From Streptomyces sp. SPB162 (GTDB taxonomy: Bacteria > Actinomycetota > Actinomycetes > Streptomycetales > Streptomycetaceae), in assembly GCF_029504575.1 (NCBI RefSeq), contig NZ_JAQFII010000001.1:5711001-5775000 (forward strand): DNA of 64,000 bases, read 5' to 3'. Within the stretch, counting starts at the first letter, position 1. Each line of letters starts with the position of its first letter. Of this stretch, positions 28,114 to 35,470 are shown piece by piece. Below the pieces are notes generated by a model. That model saw nothing but the letters and a program-made list of their open reading frames with translations, did no database searches and was not told where the DNA came from. The translations under genes and the position numbers were made by a program.

Positions 28114-29754
28114 ATGCCCCTCACCCTCGCCTCTCTCGTCCACCACTCGGCGCTCAAGCTCGTGGTCCTCGCCGGCGGCGGCCACCTGGACGCCACCGTG
28201 CGCTGGGTGCACACCAGCGAGCTGGACGACCCGGGACCGTACCTCGAAGGCGGCGAGCTGCTGCTCACCACCGGTCTCAAGCTGGCCGTCGACGACCCGC
28301 AGAGCCTGCGCGCCTACGTGCGGCGACTGGCGGACGCCGGTGTGGTCGGGCTCGGCTTCGGCGTCGGCGTGGGGCACGACGCGGTGCCGCCGGCGCTGGT
28401 GGACGCCGCGGCGGAGCTGGATCTGCCGCTGCTGGAAGTGCCGCGCCGCACGCCGTTCATCGCGATCAGCAAGGCCGTGTCGGCGGCGGTCGCCGCCGAT
28501 CAGTACCAGGCCGTCACCGCGGGATTCGAGGCCCAGCGCGATCTGACCCGGGCGGCCCTCGCCCCGGACGGCACCTCCGCGCTGCTCGGCCGGCTCGCGC
28601 ACCACCTCAACGGCTGGGCCGCGCTCTACGACGCCTCCGGGGCGGTGCTCGCCGCCGCTCCGGAGTGGGCGGGCCGCCGCGCCGCCCGGCTGGCCGGTGA
28701 GATCGACCGGCTGCGGGACCGGCCGGCACCCGCCAGCGCGGCCGTGGCGGGTCCCGCGGGCACCGAGGACCGGGTCGAGCTGCAGTCGCTGGGCACCGCC
28801 CGCCGGGCGCGCGGCTACCTCGCCGTCGGTACCGAGGAGCGACTCGACACCTCCGCCCGCTATGTCGTGCACGCCGCCGTCGCCCTGCTCACCCTCTCCC
28901 TGGAGCAGTCGAGGGCGATGCAGGACACCGAGCAGCGGCTCGCCGCGGCCGTGCTGCGGATGCTGCTGACGGGGGAGAGCGAGCACGCCCGTACCGTCGC
29001 GGGCCGGCTCTACGGCGACCTGCTGAGCGGGCAGGCGCGGCTGCTCGTCGTGGAGCCCGCCGAACCCCCCGCCAAGGCCAAGGCGACCGGAGCCGCCCAG
29101 CCCACCGGACCCGCCAAAGCGGCCGCCACCTCCAAACCGGCCGCCCGGACCGGCCGCCCGGTGGCACCCCTGGACTCGGTGGCGCTGCTGGCCGAGCGTG
29201 CCGAGGCAGCCGGCGCCCGGTCGGGCGAGCCGGTCATCGCCGTACGCGAGGGCCCCCGGCTGATGGTGCTCGCCGCCGAGGACTCGGCGGTCCTCAAGGC
29301 GTGCACCGACTTCGCGGAGAATGACGACACGGTGGCCGCCGGGCTGTCCGCCGCGGTCCCGGTGGCGGAGCTGCCGGACGCGTACCGGCAGGCCGAACGG
29401 GCGCTGGCCGTCGCGCTGCGCCGTGGCCGCAACCTCGTCGAGCACGGCGAGGTCGGTGCAGGATCGGTTCTTCCGCTGCTGGGCGACGACGCGGTCCGGG
29501 CGTTCGCCGAGGGGTTGCTGCGCCCGCTGCGCGAGCACGACCTGACCAGCCGCGGCGACCTCGTCGCCTCCCTCCAGGCCTGGCTGTCCCGACACGGCCA
29601 GTGGGACGCGGCCGCCTCCGACCTCGGCGTCCACCGGCACACCCTGCGCTACCGGCTGCGCCGGGTGGAGGAGATCCTCGGCCGCTCGCTGGACGACCCG
29701 GACGTCCGGATGGAGCTGTGGCTGGCGATGAAGGCCCTGCCGCCCGGCGAGTGA
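28114..29754 (+). CDS. PucR/CdaR-family transcriptional regulator
   Basis: A 546-residue regulator starting at ATG 28114. The N-terminal PucR domain (LTLASLVHHSALKLVVLAGG ... VHTSELDDPGPYLEGGELLL) spans about residues 1-125. The C-terminal helix-turn-helix is ASDLGVHRHTLRYRLRRVEE. An Ala/Lys/Pro-rich insert of about 35 residues interrupts the middle region. It lies 118 bp upstream of an aldehyde dehydrogenase in the same direction, which it probably controls. It is only distantly similar to the PucR protein at 11525. Confidence 0.88.
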   Translation: MPLTLASLVHHSALKLVVLAGGGHLDATVRWVHTSELDDPGPYLEGGELLLTTGLKLAVDDPQSLRAYVRRLADAGVVGLGFGVGVGHDAVPPALVDAAAELDLPLLEVPRRTPFIAISKAVSAAVAADQYQAVTAGFEAQRDLTRAALAPDGTSALLGRLAHHLNGWAALYDASGAVLAAAPEWAGRRAARLAGEIDRLRDRPAPASAAVAGPAGTEDRVELQSLGTARRARGYLAVGTEERLDTSARYVVHAAVALLTLSLEQSRAMQDTEQRLAAAVLRMLLTGESEHARTVAGRLYGDLLSGQARLLVVEPAEPPAKAKATGAAQPTGPAKAAATSKPAARTGRPVAPLDSVALLAERAEAAGARSGEPVIAVREGPRLMVLAAEDSAVLKACTDFAENDDTVAAGLSAAVPVAELPDAYRQAERALAVALRRGRNLVEHGEVGAGSVLPLLGDDAVRAFAEGLLRPLREHDLTSRGDLVASLQAWLSRHGQWDAAASDLGVHRHTLRYRLRRVEEILGRSLDDPDVRMELWLAMKALPPGE

Positions 29755-29872
29755 CACAACGGAGTACCCGGCGCGAGCGGCACTCCGCAGTGGACAAACG
29801 CCGGCACGCCCACCCCGGCCTACCGTGGACGTACGTGATCGTTCACCACTCCATCGGAAGGGCCGGGCCGCT

Positions 29873-31318
29873 GTGAGCACCCCCACCGCATTCTGGCTCG
29901 CCGGCCGCAAGGCGACCGGCGAGGACAGCTTCGACGTCACCAACTCGTGGGACGGCCGTGTCGTCGGCACGGTCAGCGTTCCCACCGAGGCCCAGGTCGA
30001 AGAGGCCGTCGCGGCCGCCGAGGCCGTACAGGCCGAGTTCGCCGCGACCCCGGCCCACGTGCGGTCCGCCGCGCTCGACCTCGTCGCCAAGCGGCTCGCG
30101 GAGCGCACCGAGGAGATCGCCCGGCTGATCACCGCCGAGAACGGCAAGCCGATCAAGTGGGCGCGCGGCGAGGTCGGCCGGGCCGTGTCGGTGTTCCGCT
30201 GGGCCGCGGAGGAGGCCCGCCGCTTCAACAGCGGTGAGGCGCAGCGCCTGGACACCGATGCCGGCGGCGTCGGGCGTCTGGCGCTCACCCGGCGCTTCCC
30301 GAAGGGCGCGGTGCTGGGCATCGCCCCCTTCAACTTCCCGCTGAACCTCGTTGCCCACAAGGTCGCCCCGGCGATCGCGGTCGGTGCGCCGATCATCCTC
30401 AAGCCCGCCCCGGCGACCCCGCTGTCGGCGCTCGTGCTGGGCGAGATCCTCGCCGAGACCGGGCTGCCGGCCGGCTCCTGGAGCGTCCTTCCGGTCCCCA
30501 ACGACCGGATGCCGGCCCTGGTGCAGGACAAGCGGCTGCCGGTGATCTCCTTCACCGGTTCCGACAAGGTCGGCTACCAGATCATGGACTCGGTGCCGCG
30601 CAAGCACACCACCCTCGAGCTGGGCGGCAACGCGGCGGCCGTGGTGCTCGCCGACTGGTCCTCCGAGGCGGATCTGGAGTGGGCGGCCACCCGGATCGCC
30701 ACCTTCGCCAACTACCAGGGCGGCCAGTCCTGCATCTCGGTGCAGCGGGTGATCGCCGACGCGTCGGTCTTCGACGTGCTCGCCGAGAAGGTCGTCGCCA
30801 AGGTCGCGGCCCAGGTCACCGGTGACCCGTCCGACGACGCCACCGACGTGGGCCCGCTGGTTGACGAGAACGCCGCCAAGCGCGTCGAGTGCTGGGTCGA
30901 CGACGCCGTCGCCAAGGGCGCCAAGCTGCTCACCGGCGGCACCCGCGAGGGCGCCTCGTACGCCCCGACGGTGCTCACCGAGATCCCCGCGGACGCGATC
31001 CTCGCCACCGCCGAGGTCTTCGGCCCGGTGCTGTCGCTGCAGAAGGTCGACGGCGCGGACGAGGCGTTCGCCGCCGTCAACGACTCGAACTACGGCCTGC
31101 AGACCGGGGTCTTCACCCACGACCTGCAGACCGCCTTCCGGGCCCACCGCGAGCTGGAGGTCGGCGGCGTGATCATCGGCGACGCGCCGTCGTACCGCGC
31201 CGACCAGATGCCGTACGGCGGTGTGAAGGACTCCGGTGTCGGCCGTGAGGGCGTCTCGTATGCGATGGCCGACTACACCTACGAGCGGGTCCTCGTCCTG
31301 ACCGGCCTCGACCTCTGA
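29873..31318 (+). CDS. NAD(P)-dependent aldehyde dehydrogenase
   Basis: A 481-residue enzyme. GTG 29873 follows GGAAGGG. Cys287 in GGQSCISVQRV is the nucleophile and TLELGGNAAAVV holds the general base. APFNFPLNLVAHKVAPAIA resembles glyceraldehyde/lactaldehyde/succinate-semialdehyde-type enzymes rather than the aminoaldehyde type at 5847 and 13502. Position downstream of gabT and a PucR gene makes succinate semialdehyde a candidate substrate, but sequence alone does not settle this. A T-tailed terminator follows at 31411. Confidence 0.87.
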   Translation: MSTPTAFWLAGRKATGEDSFDVTNSWDGRVVGTVSVPTEAQVEEAVAAAEAVQAEFAATPAHVRSAALDLVAKRLAERTEEIARLITAENGKPIKWARGEVGRAVSVFRWAAEEARRFNSGEAQRLDTDAGGVGRLALTRRFPKGAVLGIAPFNFPLNLVAHKVAPAIAVGAPIILKPAPATPLSALVLGEILAETGLPAGSWSVLPVPNDRMPALVQDKRLPVISFTGSDKVGYQIMDSVPRKHTTLELGGNAAAVVLADWSSEADLEWAATRIATFANYQGGQSCISVQRVIADASVFDVLAEKVVAKVAAQVTGDPSDDATDVGPLVDENAAKRVECWVDDAVAKGAKLLTGGTREGASYAPTVLTEIPADAILATAEVFGPVLSLQKVDGADEAFAAVNDSNYGLQTGVFTHDLQTAFRAHRELEVGGVIIGDAPSYRADQMPYGGVKDSGVGREGVSYAMADYTYERVLVLTGLDL

Positions 31319-31410
31319 GCCGGAACGCCTGAGCCCGGGCCCCCTGAGCCCGGACGCTTGAGCCCGGGCCCCAGGGGCCCGGGCCTCCCGGACCGACGGA
31401 CCACCCTCCG

Positions 31411-31451
31411 CCGGCCGGGGCGCATGTGCGGTGCGCCCCGGCCGGTTTTTT
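31411..31451 (+). terminator. Canonical intrinsic terminator with T-tract
   Basis: 14-bp perfect stem CCGGCCGGGGCGCA with its complement, 7-nt loop, followed directly by TTTTTT. It ends the aldehyde dehydrogenase unit; the reverse strand would give only an A-preceded hairpin for rskA. Upstream at 31320-31380, TGAGCCCGG is repeated several times without clear role. Confidence 0.85.
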
Positions 31452-31496
31452 CCTGCCCGGACGGGCCCCGCGACCGGTCCGGTAAAGGATCTCCGA

Positions 31497-32255
31497 TCAG
31501 GAAGCCAGCGGGACGACCATCACCGGCGGTCCCGACGGCGTCCGCGAACCGCCGGCCGGTTCGACCGTCACCCCGACCGCGTCGGAGCCGCTCGGGCCGC
31601 CCGCCAGGATCTGGGTGCCGTCGGTGCGGCCCGGCGCGACGAGGCCGGCCGGGACCATCGAGCCGTTCTGGCTGTACCAGAGCTGGTAGACCCGGGACGC
31701 GGCCAGCGGAGGCAGGTCGTGGTAGACGAACGCCGCCCGTCCGAGCCGCTGCGAGGCGACCACGGTGGCCCCGCCGCCGCCCTGCATCGAGCCGGTCCGC
31801 AGCGTCGCGTCGGGCGCGGCCATCAGCGTCTCCAGGTCGGAGGCGCGCTGCTCGGCCTGGACGCTCCCGTCCCGTGCCCGGTCGGCGTCCTGTTGGGCCT
31901 GGACGGCCCAGACGCCGGTGCCGACGGCGAGCGCCAGACAGGCCGCGGCTGCCAGCTCCGGCAGCCGTTGGCGCCAGCGCGGGCCGCGCAGCGGCACCAC
32001 GACGGGTTCGGCGACCAGCGGCGGCAACTGCCGCACCTCGGGCAGCGCCCACATGACGCGCTCCCGCAGCCCCGGCGGCGGCACCTGGGCCACCGCGAAG
32101 GCCAGCCGGGTCGCGGTCTCCCGCAGCTCGCGCACCTCCTGCGCGCAGGCGGGGCACTCGGCGAGATGCCGGGTGAACTCGTCCGCCTCCGCGGGCGAGA
32201 GTGCGTCCAGCGCGTAGGCGCCGGTCAGTGTGTGCAGATCGGCGGAGTCGGTCAC
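31497..32255 (-). CDS. rskA: Anti-sigma-K factor RskA
   Basis: A 252-residue single-pass protein. GTG 32255 overlaps the sigK stop (GTGA). The N-terminal anti-sigma domain has the HxxxCxxC zinc motif in RHLAECPACAQEV. A membrane helix (ELAAAACLALAVGTGVWAV) follows at about residues 100-120, and the outer part is an RskA C-terminal domain (RAAFVYHDLPPLAASRVYQL). RskA holds SigK at the membrane until regulated proteolysis; in mycobacteria the site-2 protease Rip1 makes the intramembrane cut. A Rip1/RseP-like gene lies at 38763. Confidence 0.92.
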   Translation of the reverse strand: MTDSADLHTLTGAYALDALSPAEADEFTRHLAECPACAQEVRELRETATRLAFAVAQVPPPGLRERVMWALPEVRQLPPLVAEPVVVPLRGPRWRQRLPELAAAACLALAVGTGVWAVQAQQDADRARDGSVQAEQRASDLETLMAAPDATLRTGSMQGGGGATVVASQRLGRAAFVYHDLPPLAASRVYQLWYSQNGSMVPAGLVAPGRTDGTQILAGGPSGSDAVGVTVEPAGGSRTPSGPPVMVVPLAS

Positions 32256-32839
32256 GACGTCACCCCCAAGCAGTCCCGCAGGCGAATGAGCCCGTCCCGC
32301 AGACGGGTCTTGACGGTGCCGAGCGCTGTTCCCAGCACGTCGGCGGTCTCCCGGTAGGTGTAGCCCCGGTAGTAGGCCAGGTTCACCGACTCGCGCTGGA
32401 GTTCGGTCAACTGCTCCAGGCAGCGGCGCACCTGTTCCCGCTCCAGCTGCCGTTCGACCTGCTCGGACACGACGTCGAAGTCGGGTGTGTGGTCGCGGAC
32501 CGCGGCCCGCTGCTCCCGGTCGGACGAGGCCTGTGCCGAGCGGACCCGGTCGACCGCCCGGCGGTGGGCCAGCGTCATGATCCAGGCCATGGCGCTGCCC
32601 CGGCCGGGGTCGAAGCGGGACGCGCTGCGCCACACCTCGATCAGGACCTCCTGGGTGACCTCCTCCGACTGTGCCGGATCGCGCACCACGCGGTGGGCCA
32701 GGCCGAGCACGGAGCCGGCGACGGCCGTGTAGACGCCGTTGAACGCCTCCTTGTCCCCCCTGGAGACCCGTTCGAGAAGGGTCTCCAGGCTTCCGGGGCC
32801 CGGCGCCATGGGTCCGTTGTCGCGGGCTACCGCGTGCAT
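32252..32839 (-). CDS. sigK: ECF RNA polymerase sigma factor, SigK type
   Basis: A 195-residue ECF sigma factor. ATG 32839 is preferred because GGAGG precedes it; GTG 32845 overlaps that site, and ATG 32809 is another option. Region 2 is VVRDPAQSEEVTQEVLIEVW with RFDPGRGSAMAWIMTLAHRR. Region 4 is ELQRESVNLAYYRGYTYRET followed by ADVLGTALGTVKTRLRDGL. It is paired with rskA by overlap. A promoter-like CCAATCC-N16-CGAAC lies upstream, matching the known SigK consensus and suggesting autoregulation. Confidence 0.93.
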   Translation of the reverse strand: MHAVARDNGPMAPGPGSLETLLERVSRGDKEAFNGVYTAVAGSVLGLAHRVVRDPAQSEEVTQEVLIEVWRSASRFDPGRGSAMAWIMTLAHRRAVDRVRSAQASSDREQRAAVRDHTPDFDVVSEQVERQLEREQVRRCLEQLTELQRESVNLAYYRGYTYRETADVLGTALGTVKTRLRDGLIRLRDCLGVTS

Positions 32840-32872
32840 GCGCACCTCCGAGCAGTGGTCGTCACACCACTG

Positions 32873-32900
32873 GTTCGTCGCCGGGCCCCGGGCGGATTGG
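32873..32900 (-). promoter_or_regulatory. Putative SigK-type promoter of sigK-rskA
   Basis: On the minus strand, -35 CCAATCC (32900-32894), 16-bp spacer, -10 CGAAC (32877-32873), about 33 bp before the sigK start. It is nearly the same as the motif upstream of the molybdopterin oxidoreductase gene and close to the published mycobacterial SigK consensus CCATCC-N16/17-CGAAT. Confidence 0.6.
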
Positions 32901-32922
32901 TCGTTCGGGGTAGGAGATCCGA

Positions 32923-33579
32923 TCAGGAGACCGGCGGCATCAGTACGGTGTCGACGATGTAGACGTTGGCGTTGGCGGTCTTGACGTTGCCGCAGACCAC
33001 GTTAGCGGTGTCGTTGACCTTGTAGGACTCGCCGGAGCCCTTGGTCGAGAGGGACTGCTTCTCCAGCGTCGGGAACGTGCCGCTGGAGAGCTGGTTCGGG
33101 GTGAGCGGCTGGCCCACGACGTGGTAGGTCAGGATCTTGGTGAGCGTCGCCTTGTCGTTGAGCACCTTGTCCAGGTCGGCCTTCGGGATCTTGGCGAAGG
33201 CGTCGTTGGTCGGCGCGAAGACCGTGATGTTCGACGCGCTGTTGAGGGTGTCGACGAGTCCGGCCTTCGTCACCGCGGTCACCAGGGTGGACAGCGCCGG
33301 GTTGTGCGAGGCGGCGGTGGCCACCGGGTCCTTGGCCATGCCGTCGAAGCTGCCCGCTCCGTCCTTCGGCACCCCGGCGCAGGCCGGGCCGAAGGGTGCG
33401 GACGCGTTCGTCGTGTCGCCGGCGGCGGAGGAGGGCGCGGCGGGCGGGGCTGCGGCCGTGGTGTTCGCGGAGTTGCTCTTGTCGCTGTCGCTGCCGGAAC
33501 AGGCGGACGCGGTGACGGCGAGCACGGCCGCGGCGGCCGAGACGAGGGCGACACGACGGATGCGGTTGGTGGTGTACAT
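32923..33579 (-). CDS. Fasciclin (FAS1) domain lipoprotein
   Basis: A 218-residue secreted protein. The signal peptide VALVSAAAAVLAVTASAC ends in a lipobox Cys, followed by a Ser/Ala/Thr-rich linker and one FAS1 domain (SNITVFAPTNDAFAKIPKAD ... ILTYHVVGQPL ... VYIVDTVLMPP). FAS1 proteins are surface adhesion-like proteins. Its neighbours sigK-rskA mirror mycobacteria, where SigK drives the FAS1 antigens MPT70/MPT83. It lies 75 bp after the molybdopterin oxidoreductase gene and is probably co-transcribed with it. Confidence 0.92.
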   Translation of the reverse strand: MYTTNRIRRVALVSAAAAVLAVTASACSGSDSDKSNSANTTAAAPPAAPSSAAGDTTNASAPFGPACAGVPKDGAGSFDGMAKDPVATAASHNPALSTLVTAVTKAGLVDTLNSASNITVFAPTNDAFAKIPKADLDKVLNDKATLTKILTYHVVGQPLTPNQLSSGTFPTLEKQSLSTKGSGESYKVNDTANVVCGNVKTANANVYIVDTVLMPPVS

Positions 33580-33654
33580 GACATGTCTCCTGATGTGGAT
33601 TCCCGGTGGACCGGGTTGATGGGGTGGAAAGTGTGGGGACGTGGTGCGCGGAGC

Positions 33655-35220
33655 TCACTCCACGGTGACCACCACGGAGTGCCAGCCCGTCGAGCCGTCG
33701 GGCACGGTGCCCTGGCGCTTTTCGGTCTGGGTCGAGCCGGTGCGGTCCGTCGCGCGGACCTCGATGCGGTGCGAACCGGGTTTGGCGTCCCAGAGGTAGG
33801 ACCATTGGCGCCAGGTGTCGGCGGTGTCCTCCGTGGCGGGCCTCGCGGCCAGCCACTCACCGCCGTCTATCCGCACCTCGACCCTGTCGACACCCTTGTG
33901 CTGGGCCCACGCGACGCCCGCGACGGGCACGGTGCCCGCCTTCAGCGAGGCGAAGGGCCGGGGGGTGTCGATCCGGGACGACGTCTTGATGGGAGCCTGC
34001 GGGGACCAGCTGCGCCGGACCCAGTAGGCGTCGTAGTCGGCGAAGGTGGTCAGTTCCAGGTCGGTCAGCCACTTGCAGGCCGACACATACCCGTACAGGC
34101 CGGGGACGAGCATCCGGACGGGAAAGCCGTGGGTGAAGGGCAGCGGCACGCCGTTCATCCCGACCGCGAGCATCGCGTCGCGGCCGTCGAGGACCGTCTC
34201 GACCGGACTGCCCAGCGTCATCCCGTCCACCGAGCGGGCCACCAGCTGATCGGCGGGACCGCCGGCGGACGGCGGCTTGACGCCGGCCTCCTTCAGGAGG
34301 TCGGCCAGCCGCACCCCGATCCACCGCGCGTTGCCGACGTACGGGCCGCCGACCTCGTTGGACACACAGGTCAACGTGATGTCGCGCTCGATCAGCGGGC
34401 GCCGCAGCAGGTCCTGATAGGTGAGCTCCAACGGCTTGGTGACGCCCTTGCCGTGGATCCGCAGCCGCCAGCTGTCGGCGTTCACCTGGGGGACGGTGAG
34501 CGCGGTGTCCACCCGGTAGAAGGACGCGTTGGGCGTCGTGAAGGGCATCATCCCGGGGATCCGCAGATCGGCGCCCGCGGGCACCCGCCCCGCCGCCGAC
34601 AGCGGGGCGGGCAGTTTCACGGCGTCCCGGGAAGCGACGGCCGCCGCGTCGGTGGAGTTCAGCCTCCGCCCGACGGTGCCGCCGATGGCGGAGAACGCGG
34701 CCGCCGCGGACGCGGCGATCAGGAACCCGCGCCGGTCGAAGGCGCCGGCCGGCTCCCCGGGGGCCCCGGCATCGCCGGGGGCCGGTGAGCCCTTCCCGCG
34801 GATCCGGCCGGCCAGCAGCCACAGCACCGCCGCCCCGGCGACCGCGCCGACGAGCGAGGGGAACGCGTCCGTCCACACACCGACCGGCCGCCGGACCGCC
34901 GCCACCGCGCCGACCGCGCCGAAGACCGCCACGCCGATGACGCCCGCCACACGGTGGCGGACGGCGACGACGCCGACGACCGCCGCGAAGAGCGCCAGCG
35001 CGGCGACGATGCCCAACTGCAGCACCAGCTTGTCCGAGGTGCCGAAGTGCCGGATCGCCCAGTCCTTCACCTCGACCGGAGTAGCGTCGATCGCCGTTCC
35101 GCCGATCGCCGTCACCGGCGACGCCTGCGGTCCGACGGCCACAGCCACCAGCTCGGCGACGGCCAGCGAGACGGCTGCCGCCAGTTCTCCGCTGACCGCG
35201 CCGAGCAGCAGCTCGCCCAT
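33655..35220 (-). CDS. Membrane-anchored molybdopterin-dependent oxidoreductase (sulfite oxidase family)
   Basis: A 521-residue protein from ATG 35220 with AAGGA upstream. About four membrane helices occupy residues 1-150 (e.g. LGIVAALALFAAVVGVVAVR). Then comes a twin-arginine-like stretch DRRGFLIAASAAAAFSAIGG and a catalytic domain with the Moco-ligand Cys in LTCVSNEVGGPYVGNARW. A Mo-co oxidoreductase dimerisation domain covers the C-terminus (RVEVRIDGGEWLAA ... GSHRIEVRATD). The active part is probably extracytoplasmic. It heads the SigK-linked module and has a SigK-type promoter motif at 35243-35270. Confidence 0.9.
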   Translation of the reverse strand: MGELLLGAVSGELAAAVSLAVAELVAVAVGPQASPVTAIGGTAIDATPVEVKDWAIRHFGTSDKLVLQLGIVAALALFAAVVGVVAVRHRVAGVIGVAVFGAVGAVAAVRRPVGVWTDAFPSLVGAVAGAAVLWLLAGRIRGKGSPAPGDAGAPGEPAGAFDRRGFLIAASAAAAFSAIGGTVGRRLNSTDAAAVASRDAVKLPAPLSAAGRVPAGADLRIPGMMPFTTPNASFYRVDTALTVPQVNADSWRLRIHGKGVTKPLELTYQDLLRRPLIERDITLTCVSNEVGGPYVGNARWIGVRLADLLKEAGVKPPSAGGPADQLVARSVDGMTLGSPVETVLDGRDAMLAVGMNGVPLPFTHGFPVRMLVPGLYGYVSACKWLTDLELTTFADYDAYWVRRSWSPQAPIKTSSRIDTPRPFASLKAGTVPVAGVAWAQHKGVDRVEVRIDGGEWLAARPATEDTADTWRQWSYLWDAKPGSHRIEVRATDRTGSTQTEKRQGTVPDGSTGWHSVVVTVE

Positions 35221-35242
35221 CCGATTCCTTGTCACAGGGGGC

Positions 35243-35270
35243 ATTCGGAGCGGGTCCCGAGCCGGATTGG
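35243..35270 (-). promoter_or_regulatory. Putative SigK-type promoter of the molybdopterin oxidoreductase-fasciclin unit
   Basis: On the minus strand, -35 CCAATCC (35270-35264), 16-bp spacer, -10 CGAAT (35247-35243), about 23 bp before the start codon. Same -35, spacer length and near-identical -10 as the motif at 32873-32900. Confidence 0.6.
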
Positions 35271-35470
35271 TCCTTCACCCGATCGAATGAGCCGACCGGG
35301 CCGTACGCCCGGCCCTTGCGCCTCGGGGGGTGGTGGAGGCCCGGGATATGGGGTAGATACGGGCAAGTAGCACCGATCGGTAACTCGGTGGCCCCGGTTG
35401 CTCGGCAGCGCGGGTTCCCTGGTCCCCGACCGCGCCCGTACATCCCTACTCCGCGGCGAGGTGAGCCCTC

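Noticed and set aside
27013..30567. A long minus-strand open frame across the VirD4-like, PucR and aldehyde dehydrogenase genes
   Set aside because: It is a shadow of three well-supported plus-strand genes; low-complexity Arg/Ser-rich sequence without motifs.
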